Source: Rapana venosa
Lineage: Eukaryota; Mollusca; Gastropoda; Neogastropoda; Muricidae
Length of the DNA stretch: 64,000 bases
Reading direction: 5' to 3'
Assembly: GCA_028751875.1 (NCBI GenBank)
Contig: CM054155.1
Location: 52,991,548 to 53,055,547, forward strand
The position numbers and the translations under genes were made by a program. Of the stretch, positions 23,058 through 34,425 are shown piece after piece. The notes under the pieces were generated by a model. It was not told the origin of the DNA. It worked only from the letters and a program-made list of their open reading frames with translations, and did no database searches. Position 1 is the stretch's first letter, and each line of letters starts with the position of its first letter.

Positions 23058-24585
23058 TAAGGCCAAACTTATAGATCATAAAAATTGAAACCTTTATAGC
23101 AGAATAGTTACACATAGTTGTTACCGTATTAATAAGAATTGAAATAGGACGTTGACTGGAGTCAAGTTTACAGTACCAATGCAATAATTTAGCGTATGAG
23201 AATTGTCGTTGTATTAAGTGTGCACAATACGCAGATTTTGATTGCCCATAGGCAACATATGTGTCAAGTGTGAGATTTTTGTTGGGTGCTTCCACACACT
23301 GGGTTCTTTCCATGAGTGGGCGGATAGGAGCAGCCGAAAGAGGGATGCAAACCATGGCCGGATGCAACTAGAATTGCATGGCCTGTCTCCTTACAAGAAG
23401 GGGTATAGCTTACTAGAACAAAAAATCACGAGAAAGGTCATGGATAGTAATCAGCAAAATGAGAAGCTTTTTAAACTAGAACTGCACATCAAATAACATA
23501 ATTAACAGTGGGGAAACCTTCGAAGTTAGTACAAGTGTTTTTACGTCAAGGAGAATTATACTTTATTCTATAGAATGAAACTAAATGCATTGATAAACCA
23601 AATTCAGCAAAATGGTAAATGCCTTGGTGTTTGTGTGAGAATATCACTAATACTATATACTTTTTGACTGCCAGAGTGTAAAAACCTTTCATGCCCCATT
23701 TTTCTGACAACTCCCTCACCAGATATTCAGTAATTTAAAATTGGCAATTGAAATTGTGAAAGGTCTTTGTTACAGTCCCATAGGACATTTGTTCTAGTTA
23801 CATTAAACTGTACTGATTGTTTGGGGTTTTTTTTGTTGTTTTTTAAATTCCTGTTCGCATTTCCAAGTTTTTCGAGATTGATTATTTATTTTTTTAACAC
23901 CAATCCACATCTCCCGGTTTTTTGGTGTTTTTGTATTGTTTGTGATGTTTGTTTGGTTATTTTTTGGCGGGGATGGGGGGTGGGGGGGGGGGGGGGGGCA
24001 CGTCTAATATCACTACACGTGACCGACGTCAAATTGAAGTCAACAACAACATATGGTGCTCAAAGTGGTTTTCATGGACTGAATTAAGATCTATTCTGAT
24101 AGAGCTCAATATCTCTGATTTCTTTGGAAAATGCCTTCTTCGAAAATATCAATAAAAACACATTTGAGGTGTTGTAAATAAGTTCTGGATATTACACCCA
24201 ACTCGAATGAATCTGAACGTAACTCAATTAGGAGATTTCGGGGGGAATTCATACGCGTGAGTGCGATTGAGTGTCGTGGGGAATTCATCAGCGCGTCGTT
24301 GGGATTTATACTGCGTGTCGTGGGGATTCTACTGAGATGTGTGAGAATGCGTGTTGGGGGATTCATACTGTGCGTATATGATTTTAAGTCTGCAGTTGCA
24401 TCCAGTGAGGATAGAGCTTTTCTGTCTACGATTTATTATTTCAGGAACACTTTTCTTGTTAGGTAAGTTCTTTAAGGTGACAGAATGTATGCTGCAAGTG
24501 AATCTGCGTTTAATCACCTCATTCAAAGATGGCACCAGACTACCTATTCAAGATCTGTAGTGCTCTGTCAATGATTTATTTATTT
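23058..24585. other. no gene recognised
   Basis: AT-rich sequence with T-rich 23820-23900 and a G run at 23976-23998. A short imperfect repeat of a gggg-attcat type motif lies at 24240-24365. No protein family recognised. Confidence 0.4.
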
Positions 24586-24870
24586 ATTTATTATTTTATA
24601 TCGAGGACAATGGAATAAGCACTCATGTGCATATTTACATCCAGTCCCTGTGTGTATGCGGTTTTATAAATTTTGTCATCTGTTCCCACCGGCACACAAT
24701 GGCCTACTCTTTCAAAAAGCGAAACAGGATTTAACGTGTGCGAAAGATGTTCTGCATGCCTTCAAACACGAGGCCTCGGTTTATAGTCTCATCCCAAGGA
24801 CTTTTGGGGAGAGTGGAGTCTGCACTGAGGCTAACTCCAGGGGGAAATCCCCTTGAACGGGATCGCTTGA
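24586..24870 (-). repeat. tRNA-derived SINE, family A, copy in reverse
   Basis: The reverse complement carries a partial head, ccaaaagtccttgggatga, actataaaccgagg, ttaaatcctgtttcgcttt, agtaggccattgtgtgc and the tail gtgcttattccattgtcc. It ends in an AT-rich ATTT repeat (24572-24600). Confidence 0.85.
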
Positions 24871-25755
24871 ATGTGGGACAGAAAAGACCTTTCGACCACA
24901 TGGTTGAAAGACCCTTTCAATTAGTTCTGTTCGTCTGTTGGTCTGAAAATGGTTGAACTGATTATGCCCCCCCCCCAGAAACACCAACAAACAAACCAAT
25001 CCCACAAAAGGTTTAAAAGAGCTTGAAGTCATAGCGGGTTTCGGTCATACACTCACAGCCACGCGTGAAATTAAGTGTGGGCTGATGTAAGTGCTGAGTG
25101 TGTTGGAAAATCCACTGTAGTTTGAAACAAAGGATCGCAGGTATTCCACGGAGAAGAGTTTAGTGTTGTTGTTGTTGTTGCACAGCTCTCGCTCACCCTC
25201 AAAAAACAGCCCTCCCCAAATGACACACAGCTACATTAATGGTAGGCAAAAAACAAAAAAACAAAACCAAACAAAACCAAACACACACACAACACACACA
25301 CCAACACTCTCTTCTCTTCTCTCTCTCTCTCTTCTCTCTCTCTTCTCTCTCTCTCTCTCTCTCTCTCTTTCACCTCCCCAAACTCTTTTCCTTGTAGGCA
25401 CTCCCACTTACACATGCTCATTCATACACATTCTCCCCCCCCTCCCCTATTATAATAATAATAATAAAAATAAAATGGGAATTATTAAGCCCTATATCTT
25501 GCAAAGGACAAATCAAAAAGCGCATGATTCAACCTAATCTTTACACAGTCATGCACTCAATGATAAATAATCACCGTATTTACAACAAACACGATATTAC
25601 AAAACATGGTGCCAATGTAGACAAAATCTATTTAAATAAAATTTCCACTAGGTCAAATGTTTTTCAAAAACACACACAACACTCACACAGGTCTATACTT
25701 TAGCAGGGTGATGGGACAAGGGTTAGTCAAGGTGCGGAAAGTTTGAATGAAACAG
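24871..25755. other. low complexity and unrecognised sequence
   Basis: It contains a C run near 24967, a GTT repeat near 25166-25180, CA at 25280-25300, CT at 25309-25370 and an ATA repeat near 25450. No gene recognised. Confidence 0.5.
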
Positions 25756-25759
25756 GAGG

Positions 25760-26900
25760 GGGAAATTTAGGTTTCAAATAAATGTCTTGAGCTGGATTTA
25801 AAAGTGTCAATAGCTAGGTTTAGTCACAAGCGAGAGAGGGCGACTCAAACCAGATCGATTTGCCCGAAGAGCAGGGCCAATGGAGGAATGGTTGAATAGG
25901 TATTTGTCGGCACACGAATCTACAGCAGAGTGGAGGGAACGGGAAGGAGCGTACAGGTTAAGACAAACACAGAGGTAGGAGGGTGCAGTTATAGTGGAGA
26001 CATTTGAACAGAGGGTACTGATCTTATTCATCTACTCTCTGAGGCACAGGCAGCCAGTGGAGAGATCTTGAAGGAGCGGGGCAATGTGCTCAGATTTTTC
26101 TTTCTGAGAACTAGTCGAGCTGCCAGAGTTTTGTTATACGTTTGATGATCGATGATGCAGGCATACAGACAAAAGAGAATTGCACTAGTCCAGACTTGAA
26201 AGACTGAGCGAAGTGACACGTTAGGCTGTTGCATCTGGTGGACAGGTACTTTCGAATTGCACTAATACGCGTAATTGATAGTAGCAGGACTGACCGGTCT
26301 GGGTGATGAATTTTTGCATAGGAGTGTGTTGTCGAAAACAACACTCGATACTTCCAGCAGTGGATAGAAGGATGAGGATGCTCAGTTCTATTGAAGCTGT
26401 TTTAATGGAAGAGCGTTTGTGTTTGGTCCTATGAGCATGCATTCGGTTTTAACTGCATTTAGCTGTAAATTTGTTCTGTGTTATCCAGTTTTGAATATCG
26501 TCAAGCAGTGGGCCCTTATTAAATTTTTGTCCTGAGAGAAGGCAGATTTTCAAGAGTGCCCACAGTTTTGAATTGGGAGTACATCTTCGTAAAGCTGATG
26601 GTTGATTGATGACGGTTTATTATATGTGAAAGAACAGGCCTAGACAATGCTCCCTGTGGGACTCCGAATTCAGTTTGGCAGGTGATTGAATCTTGTTTCA
26701 TGCACAGTTCTGGAAACGGTTCTAGAAAGGTATGAAATAAACCAGAGCGGGCTGTGCAGTAAACACGACAGTTTTTTGAAGCCGCGAGCGAAGAATTGTG
26801 AGGTCTATAGAATCGGGCTGCTGATAAGTCGGAGTAGTGAGTTCGCCGGAGGATTTTACTCAGACAGAAGCGTGTTTAAGTGTGTTTCTTCATAATACAT
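25760..26900 (-). pseudogene. CR1/L2-like LINE, RT palm to C-terminus, frameshifted
   Basis: Read on the minus strand, the RT palm appears as FGVPQGALSRPVL near 26670-26630. LDDIQNWITQN lies near 26500, then NRMHAHRTKHKRSSIKTASI near 26440-26380, then the post-RT blocks KFITQTGQSCYYQLR, ARLVLRKK and YKISTLCSN...APSYL. These are the conserved 3' features of CR1/L2-type ORF2. Each block is in a different frame. The 5' part lies to the right of about 26900 and is not recognised. Confidence 0.8.
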
Positions 26901-26989
26901 TCCCTATCCGTAATCTCACTATAAAGTGGAAAAACGATAAAGCGAGAACCAACCACACACACACACACAATGGTTCGATACGAAGGATC

Positions 26990-27140
26990 ACCATTGGTGA
27001 ACCTACGGCGCTGTAGCAGAGGTTATGAAAAAAGAAATCACAAATGGAGGATGACTTCGCGAGACTTGAACCTTTCCCTGAGATAACGCCCAGTCACAGT
27101 CAGTTGTCCGAACCACTCCGGCTATAATCTTCTGCTCGAT
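26990..27140 (-). repeat. tRNA-like SINE head
   Basis: On the minus strand an A-box-like tagccggagtggttcggac is followed about 40 bases later by a B-box-like aaggttcaagtctcgc. There is no good cloverleaf, so it is treated as a tRNA-derived SINE rather than a tRNA gene. Confidence 0.55.
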
Positions 27141-27256
27141 CTGGTGAGTCGACTCCATTACACTGTGTGCAGGATTCGCATATGTGGAGCGGCTCACGCA
27201 GTGCAACTTGTTGTTCAGAATTGCAGCATTCCATCTTCGGTCAGGAATCAGTGGTA

Positions 27257-27260
27257 GTTC

Positions 27261-27304
<44 letters not shown>

Positions 27305-27314
27305 GTCTCTCTCT
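27257..27314. repeat. (CT)n microsatellite
   Basis: CT repeats directly abut the left putative end of the MULE element. Confidence 0.9.
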
Positions 27315-27565
27315 GGGAAAAAAAACGTCACAGGGAAAAAAAGTCACAGAATAAAAGTCCCAAAATTGTGTAGGAATAAAAAGTTCCACGGGAAAAAAGT
27401 ACCATCAGCCAAGTCAAATCCAGTCCAAGTCAACAACTATTTATTTATCTGAGCAGGATAATGCCAATGTTATAGATTCAGGGACATTCGATAAAAGCTT
27501 TTTAAACACTTGCAACATAGCAGTCTGCTCCTCCTAGCTTTGCCGACCATAATATGCATCAATTA

Positions 27566-27628
27566 AGAATAGGTCTCTCTCTCACTCTCTCTCTCTCACT
27601 CACACACACCACACAAAACACACACACC

Positions 27629-27662
<34 letters not shown>

Positions 27663-27675
27663 CACACACATACCA
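27566..27675. repeat. (CT)n / (CA)n microsatellites
   Basis: CT then CA runs inside the 3' part of the MULE-type element. Confidence 0.9.
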
Positions 27676-27729
27676 CACTTTTTGTTGTAGAAGAGAGTAC
27701 TTCTCACAGCTCTGTTCAGCATGATATTC

Positions 27730-29528
27730 CAGCTAAACTCCCGCAGAAGTTCTCGACAGAACTTCTCCATCCCGACGTTCGATTACAGAGATTTCGCAGT
27801 CGCTCCTGGCATCTGCACGTATCGTCCGTGGACTTGCTTGGCTGGTGGATTGCCTGCAGCATCTTGCTGCATGATTGTGCGGACAGTGGCCTCTTCTTTC
27901 TGAAACCACTCTATTGTTCGCCATATGGAAGGAGGGGTAGTGTCCAACAAGGTTCCTAAAATTGTTGTTCCACCCTTTCGAATATGTTGTTCGTACGTGG
28001 GTTGTTGTCAATGGTTGCATTGTGGACGTTCCAAATTGCAGGGGCAAACAGGGGTGGGAATTCGGTGCATTCGGGCAGGTGCAGCTGTCGCTCCATCTCC
28101 CGCAGGTTGCTGTTGAATCGGGCGGTAGCGTCCAGAAACGTATGTTTGGTCAAGTAATTGAGGAGGTCTTCCACTTCAGGTGGGTCTTGGGCAGATTGTT
28201 CCTCAGAAAGGCCATGCCCTCTTGAACATCATTCGGAGGAAGGAAGGCCAAACCGTCATCATCCCCCAAAACAATTGAAACTCTTGGTCAGCGTGGTACC
28301 TGGGTGCTAGACCCAATTTCCCGGATCTTCGGCCATGTGGGCTGTGAAAGATGAAAAAAGCATCCCTGCACTGGACATCCCTACCAAAAAAAGCAACAGC
28401 AGCTCTGAGGACAGCAGCTTCGAAAATCTGTTCTACAGTCTGCACATTCAGTTCCAAGTTGAGATCTGCGCACTTGTCTACAACAGCTTGAAACAGACGT
28501 TCGTAGGAAGCCCCGGGTTTTCGTGGTAAAAGGCATAGACAACAGTCACCGGGGAATTCCCAAAAACACGAATACGTAGATCTGGCAGAAAGATGTTGGG
28601 TGCCATGGCAAAGTTGCCATTCATATAAAAATGTTTCTACTGCCGCTAAAAGCGGAGGCCAGCAGCTGTTGAAAAAAACCAGCAGACGATCTGCCCTGTT
28701 GGGGCGTTGTCCCCAATGAAAACTGGCCGGGTCAGGACCTTACGGTCATGGTGAAGTCCTGAGGCAGGTCCTAAATCTGCAAGGCGGCGAGGTGCTGGGC
28801 GTTGGTTTCTGATTGTTCTTTTGCGGGAAAGAAGACGACGGCATGAGGGGTTTTCCCCTCATCTGGCACTGACTAACGCTTGGGCATATACTGGCAGGTT
28901 TATCTTTGTATCTGCTGCTTGGCGCTTCATCGTCATTCTTACTTGCGCTAGACGAACTTGATGTTGGTCTGGAGCATGGTTGTGAGGCTGTCCCACTTCA
29001 GGATTGAGTTGCTGTACATCTGTCTTCAAGCTCCCTCTGCAGTTACCACTTGACCTTTTCACACACTTCCACCAGATACTGGTCTTCCTGGTTGAGTGTT
29101 TTGTTGTCACGGTTCGCATAATTCTGTGCATAATTCCGTGCATTACTCAATGCCATTTCTCTCTCTGTGTCTGGATGCTGGTGTCTTTCTGTGTTCGCAT
29201 TCGCATTTTTTTTATGTATATGGTGAATTCCCTTTTCTCTGCAATTTTGCATGCAAGTTAGCTTCTCGTGAAGTTCCTGGTCATGAGTTAGGATTTGTTT
29301 CATCAGCTGAGTAGCAGCAGCTTTAAATAGGATGTTTTGACTTGAGGGAGGAGGAGGAGATTCTGTCTTTGGCTGAAGTTCGTTGGTCGCCGTTCCAGCT
29401 GGGCTGTTGGGCGCCGCGTGATGTTGTCTCTCTTGGAGAAGTTCAGGCTCCTGTGAACCCGGTCTTTGTTCTTCGTTGTTACGTCGTGTCCGTCCTGTCA
29501 ACGTCTTCCTCGAGGTGCAGGAGTGCAC
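27730..29528 (-). pseudogene. FLYWCH zinc finger + MULE transposase ORF, broken
   Basis: Read on the minus strand, a Pro/Glu-rich N-terminal part (29528-29100) leads to DQYLVEVCEKVKW. A zinc-finger remnant follows at 29143-28859, with NCRGSLKTDVQQLNPEVGQP and PHNHAPD (Cys...His-x-His), which is FLYWCH-like. The MULE transposase domain then shows LELNVQTVEQIFEAAVLRA and FFGRDVQC...F at 28460-28350, PRYHADQEFQLFWGM near 28300, DLLNYL and an APAIWNVHNATI...PRTNN block at 28170-27985, and RNLVGHY...W near 27960-27920. This block order is that of MULE transposases fused to FLYWCH fingers. At least five frame changes are present. The usual Asp of the (T)DFE-type catalytic motif is not intact (EQIFEAA). 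Confidence 0.85.
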
Positions 29529-30188
29529 CGTACTTCCTGTGGTGTGGTGTCTCTGCTTGGAGAGCAGAGGGGAGCATTCATCTTAGAGTGGTTATGGCTC
29601 CCGAAGACCAGTCTACGTTCTTCTTTGTTGTGCTGTGCTGTCCGTTTTGTCAACGTCTTTCCTGGGTGCAGGAGTGCACCTTGTACTTTCTCAGTGACAG
29701 GTTCCTGTGGGTGCCTCCAGCGGTGGAATCGTACCTGGAGAAAAGGCAGCCCGGTGTGCCCTGAAAAGTCGCCGACGGCTTGTCCTTGACCCTCTGTCCC
29801 TTTGTTCCCTGGATCCACTTTTTCCCCTTTGGGTCAAAGTTTCCCTTCTCCCTGCTGCCTTGTCCATCTGTGAGGTCTTCGGCCTACCCTGAACTATCCC
29901 TCGGTGTTCGTATGTGGGGAACAGATTGTGACTTAGGGAAGTGGGAGAAGAATATTCGTCAGACTGGTTTCTGGACTGTGCAGAGGGGAGGGTATTATGG
30001 ATACAGTTTAGAGTGTGATTGGTGATTGAATGCGTGTGTCTGTAAGTATTTATCTGATGTGATTGTTTTTGGATTTTGAAAAGTAAAGTCTGGAACTTTT
30101 CTTCGGTGTTCTGTGTTTGGTGTTGTCGGGAAGATAGTTAGAGGGCATGGGTGGGGGTTTAGCCACAATCCCTTATGGAGCGTGACAT
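29090..30188 (-). repeat. 5' region of the FLYWCH-MULE element, repeated at 60833-62636
   Basis: From 30188 leftwards the minus strand (gtcacgctccataagggatt...) matches the plus strand from 60833 (gtcacactccttaagggatt...) over more than 1 kb with small differences. It contains two tandem copies of a roughly 150-bp unit around gtgcaggagtgcac (29497-29529 and 29649-29680, forward strand). Confidence 0.85.
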
Positions 30189-30429
30189 TTATGTACAAAT
30201 AATCACCATGGTTCAGCTTCATGCCACATTTGTTACTTGTAAGCACTTCCATTACAATGCATAAAATGTGTGGTCGGTAAAACAGTGAATGTAAACTTTG
30301 AGAAAAGCAACTAGAAGTGCACTCTCAACAGCTTCTCGATTCAAAGTGCAGTGCGGTCTAGAACTGGTTGAACACAATGAGCTTATGTCACCTCACAGTG
30401 CCTGCTTGATAACATTTCACCACCCATAA

Positions 30430-30501
30430 CATGAGAGAGTGGGAGAGAGAGAGAGAGAGCTGTGAGTTTGTGTGATAAGCACGATAAGCATGTCGAACAG
30501 C

Positions 30502-30533
<32 letters not shown>

Positions 30534-30610
30534 TGTTACACGCGGTAGTGCTACTCGCGGTAGTGTTACACTCGTGATAGTCTTACATGCAGTAGTGTTT
30601 TGTCACTCCC
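30430..30610. repeat. (GA)n, (CA)n and short tandem gcggtagtgttacac-like units
   Basis: Simple repeats at 30433-30460 and 30502-30528 are followed by about five diverged units of roughly 15-18 bases to 30600. Confidence 0.8.
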
Positions 30611-31190
30611 CTTTACAGGTATAGCTTGAGAAGATGTCACCACCATTGTGACTTTTTTTTCTGTGACCTTTTTCCTCTGACTTTTTTCTGTGACTTTTTT
30701 CCCCCGTGACTTTTTTCGGATTACCCCTTGGATAGTGGCAGAAGAATATTTTGCTCTGTCAGTTTTCCACTTAAAACTGTAATAAATTGAGCACCATGCC
30801 TGTTGTTGGACTGCCAACAGCTTTGGAAGTCACCATAGGTGCCCTGCTACAAGACCATCACCTCACGTCATGGAAAATATGTGGAGAAGGCGACAACACA
30901 ATGGTTGAAGACTGGCTCTGAACACCAAAGCAAACATGACGTGTCAGCAAACACCTTCCACCTGCCAGTGATTCTGTAGGAAACCTCCCAGTCATCTGAA
31001 CAGAGATAGAGGCGGCTAGAAGAAAGAAGACAGGCAGAGGAGAGGAGACAGAGGGAGGAGAACAGAAAGGCAGAGGGGAGGAGACAGACAGAAACAAGGC
31101 AAGAAGAAAATCAGGCAAGTGAAATTTTCGCCTCACAAAATACACACAGTTTGTTTATGCCTATGCCTCCATTAACCAGCGCTGAATCAC

Positions 31191-31764
31191 ATGTCAACCT
31201 ACCCCTGTCTCCAAACAACACACCGCTGCACGTGCTGTCTTCTGCACGTGAACTATGCCAGTGAAGTTACCACGCTAGAAGCAGACCCAGTTCCTGATAA
31301 GCAGTGTGACATGGGCCTGGCTGAGGATGTGTCTACGTCATCCGAGACTACCATGGACAACAATGGTGACAGCATTCTACAGAAAGCTGAGGAGACTGGC
31401 TGCAGTGTGGAGCTGATCAGAGAGGCTGAGTTAACAGACAGGTTCCTGCAGAGAAGACAGAGACACCTGTAGAGATCGGGATGTTAGCCAGGCGCTTGTT
31501 TCTAAGGACAAACTAGACGTTTTTATTTGTGAAAGTAATGAAGTGGTGTTTGAGTTCAAGTGGACAGAAGATTCCAGTGAACAAGCTGATTTCTTCTGGT
31601 TTGTGAAAAGAGACACCAAGCACATGTCTGAGGAGGTTCGGACCATCACCTCCGGGCTGCAGCTGTGGACACCTGCTTATTGCAAGCGATTCAAAGAGAG
31701 GATTGATGCTAGACTGGACGTGCTAAAAGTGATCATGGACGCTGTCAGATTCTTCCTGGGATAA
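31191..31764 (+). CDS. unidentified coding block, probable terminal exon(s) of a host gene
   Basis: The frame from 31191 gives AEDVSTSSETTMDNNGDSIL, then QKAEETGCSVELIREAELTD, then RFLQRRQRHL, and stops at 31470. An overlapping frame carries on as RDRDVSQALVSKDKLDVFIC, ESNEVVFEFKWTEDSSEQAD, FFWFVKRDTKHMSEEVRTIT, and ends LKVIMDAVRFFLG at 31764. The mixed, hydrophilic then amphipathic composition looks like real protein. A single shift of frame around 31450-31470 (or a missed small intron) would join the two parts. The downstream TG repeat could be 3' UTR. I do not recognise the family: it has no transposon motif, no signal peptide and no clear membrane segment. Whether 31191 is a true start or lies within an exon is unknown. 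Confidence 0.4.
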
Positions 31765-31790
31765 CTGATCCTGATTCTGATAGGCTTTTA

Positions 31791-32092
31791 AATGTGTGTG
31801 TGTGTGTGCGCGCGCGCGTGCGCGCGAGCGTGCGTCTGTGTGTGTGCGCGCGTGTGTCTGTGTGTGTGTGCATGCGAGCGCCTGTGTGTGTCCGCACGCG
31901 CGTGCGTGCGTGTGTGTGTGATCGCACGTGTGCATGGTGTGCACATGTGAGGTTGTTGTTGTTGTCTTCGAATTTACGTCTGTTCACTCTCAGTGATATT
32001 AGACGATCACATGTGAGGTGTGTGAGTGCATGTGTGTGGGAGAGAGAGAGAGCGAGTGAGAGAGAGAGAGAGGGAGAGAGAGAGAGCAAGCA
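31791..32092. repeat. (TG)n/(CG)n and (GA)n microsatellites
   Basis: TG/CG alternation at 31793-31935 and GA at 32038-32090. The open frames across them are artefacts. Confidence 0.9.
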
Positions 32093-32317
32093 AGCTGAAC
32101 GTGCTGGAACAGCTACTAGTGCACACCATGCCATGTGTTTGTATAAGGAAACAGAGCAGCCAGTGAGCCTACCTGACTGAAGACATTGCCTGACATGGAA
32201 ACCTTGTCACAAATCAGATTATGTCAATGAATGTTACAGCAAATTTGTATATGTTGATACCCTTTCAAATGGGGCCATTGCCTTTCTTGAATAAGTATCC
32301 TTATCCTTATCCTTATC

Positions 32318-32321
<4 letters not shown>

Positions 32322-32358
<37 letters not shown>

Positions 32359-32371
32359 ACACACACACACA

Positions 32372-32420
<49 letters not shown>
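32322..32420. repeat. (CT)n then (CA)n microsatellite
   Basis: CT at about 32325-32357 is followed by CA to 32419. Confidence 0.95.
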
Positions 32421-32421
<1 letters not shown>

Positions 32422-32865
32422 TGTTCCTACTCCTGTTGTTATTGTTGTTGCTGCTGCTACTTCTACTATTATTACACTGCTGTTGCGATGTTGTTTTTGT
32501 TGTTATTGTTGCTGCTGCCACTACTTTTACTACTATTAAACTACTGCTGTTGTCCTTGTTGTTGTTATTGCTGTTGTTTTGCTGCTACTTCTACTCCTAT
32601 TATACTTCTGATATTCTTGTTGTTGTTGTTGCTGCTGCTACTTCTACTACTATTATACTTCTGATGTTGTTTTTAATTCAAATACTATTATACTGTTGTT
32701 GTTGTTGTTACTTCTAAAGCTATTACACTGTTGTTGTTACTATTACTTCAACGACTATTGCAATGCTGCTGCTATTGTTGTTATTTCTAATACTACTACG
32801 CTGTTGTTGTTATTTCACTGTTGTTGTTGTTACTTCTACTACTACTACAGGTTGTTGTTGTTGCT
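32421..32865. repeat. imperfect GTT/GCT/ACT trinucleotide higher-order repeat
   Basis: Repeated segments of the form tactactattacactgttg followed by several GTT or GCT units recur about every 50-65 bases. A second array of the same kind, in the same orientation, lies at 57575-58060. Confidence 0.85.
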
Positions 32866-32869
32866 CCTA

Positions 32870-33017
32870 GAGATAGGGTAAAAGCCGCTTCAAGCTCCCT
32901 CCCTACTTTTCATACAAAACTATGCAACTTTTGGATTTGGCTTCACCTTATGGACCAAAATTGCACTTTTATATGAAAACAAGGCAGTTTACCTTCAAGC
33001 AGCTTTTACCCTATCTC
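32870..33017 (+). mobile_element. palindromic MITE, copy 1
   Basis: A 148-bp element begins gagatagggtaaaag and ends cttttaccctatctc, a perfect 15-bp terminal inverted repeat. It is flanked on both sides by CCTA (32866-32869 and 33018-33021), a possible 4-bp target duplication. Its interior, including acttttcatacaaaac, matches the copy at 56773-56925 read in the opposite orientation. No coding capacity. Confidence 0.85.
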
Positions 33018-33104
33018 CCTACTTATTAATAATTGTTGGGCTAATGGGCAGGGTTTTGTGTGTTTGCCTGGGGGAAAGTACATGCATGTATGGGATGGGA
33101 CTAT

Positions 33105-33265
33105 TTATTTTTAGAACAAACTAGGACAGGTAGTCCTGACAAGACTATTTGTCCTAGTTTGTTTTAAAACTAGGACAGATAGTTCTACAAGACTACTTGT
33201 CCTAGTTTTAGAACAAATCAGGAAGGATAGTCCTGCCATGACTACTTGTCCTAGTTTTTAAAACA
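33105..33265. repeat. three tandem hairpin-forming units
   Basis: Units of about 50-55 bases each start near aaactaggaca and end near tgtcctagttt, so each unit is itself an inverted repeat around a short centre (ggtagtcctgacaagacta). The third unit is the most diverged. Confidence 0.75.
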
Positions 33266-33269
33266 TTAC

Positions 33270-33913
33270 TTCACAGCTATGTTTTAGAAAAAAACTTACA
33301 GCTAAATCTGTCACAAGACTCTTGTTTTTGCTGTGCAGTAGGCTCCAACCGCTTGCTCTAGTCCAGTCAAACTTGCCTAACACACACTGCTACCTAACAA
33401 AGTAAATAACAGCTTTTTTCACCTTGTACAAATGAATAACTATTGGAATAGGACTCCCCACATTGTTTTGAAGATATTTTTTAAAACCCATTTACAGAGT
33501 TTGTGATCTTAAATTTAACAAAAAGAAGCACTAAACAGAAACAAGTGGGTCCCCTTCCCGGGTTTGGGTGAGAAATGGCTGAGCACTCTCAAACCAGATG
33601 TAGCCTAAGACATGTGATCCTGTAGCCTAGTCACTAAAACTTCGAGAAAGAACTGGAAAGTGTGATAGGCCACGCCCCCTTTGTGCATGTGTGGTTTACA
33701 GAGTTGTGAGAGGAAGCTGTATATGTGTTTAACAAAAGGGATTGCCATTTCTATGTAGCCTACTAGCCCTGTGTGTGTTGTGTGTTAGTGGTGTCTGTCT
33801 GTTCCTTTGTGTGTGCGTTTAAAAAAGGGATAGCTATTGGGTATCACACAACACAATATGATATTGGTTGATCAGTTTTCAGTAGAAGTTTTATGTTTTG
33901 TTAATTTCTCAAT
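33270..33913. other. no gene recognised; left flank of the Polinton
   Basis: AT-rich sequence with short TG-rich parts. No terminal inverted repeat matching the right side (56.46-56.77 kb) could be seen. Confidence 0.4.
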
Positions 33914-34380
33914 TTAAGTTTTATCCTTTCTCTTTCTTATGTCTTTAATAACATCATTCTCCGGAAGGCAGTTATTAAACCCATCTCTGTCTTTCATGTG
34001 GAAGAGAACTACTACCTTTAACTGTTCACGAAAATCTTTTAATACAGAATTGTATTTCTGTGTCCAAACACTTATTTGTGCACGAATCTCCCTGAAAGCA
34101 AGCTTAGACAAACTATACCCTCTGCTGAGCAGTCATCTATAAGAAATAACGTTACTGTATTTTCAAACAACCTGTAGTAGTATTCTAAACACTCACTTAG
34201 CCTGTCAGAGGGGTTGACTATAATTATATTCCCATTTGTCCAAATAAAGTTTTTTCCTGTATGGTTCTATTGCTGTGCAGTGTTAAACAAAATTTAACAA
34301 TGAATCAAAATGATTTTTGTTACACTGTTTGTAACAAAATCTCATACAATACAGTCTTTCCACAGCCAATCTGCCCCCTT
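33914..34380 (-). pseudogene. Polinton packaging ATPase (FtsK/HerA, A32-like), broken
   Basis: The family pumps viral DNA into capsids. On the minus strand a Walker A motif GQIGCGKT lies at 34376-34353, and a Walker B motif FLIDDCSA at 34150-34127 after a hydrophobic strand. The open C-terminal part (34111-33914) contains LAFREIRAQISVWTQKYNSV, close to the sensor/arginine region expected after Walker B. Frames differ between Walker A, Walker B and the C-terminus, and stops precede Walker A. It is the outermost recognisable gene on the left, in the same direction as the capsid gene and 46 bp downstream of its end. Only about 155 codons' worth can be recognised, so the N-terminus is short or lost. 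Confidence 0.75.
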
Positions 34381-34425
34381 TATTAGAGAACATGGGCTCT
34401 TTAGGCAGAAAACTTAACTAATCCA

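Larger units (their letters stand above)
27315..30727 (-). mobile_element. FLYWCH-MULE type DNA transposon (degenerate)
   Basis: The limits are inferred from two blocks in opposite orientation made of repeated gaaaaaagtcacag-like units. One is at 27315-27400 (forward) and one at 30645-30727 (reverse complement). The right block ends, read inward, with GGGGTAATCCGAAAAAAGTC, the G-rich start expected of MULE terminal repeats. Between them lie a FLYWCH and MULE transposase reading frame on the minus strand and a 5' region (29090-30188) that recurs in inverted orientation at 60833-62636. The left outer end is replaced by CT repeats, so no target duplication could be checked. Confidence 0.6.

Noticed and set aside
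29342..29892. Plus-strand ORFs of 140 and 107 codons
   Set aside because: Antisense to the 5' region of the MULE-type element; the other copy does not keep these frames.
27566..30610. CRISPR-like alternation of repeats and spacers
   Set aside because: The repeats are simple dinucleotides or short tandem units in a eukaryotic context.
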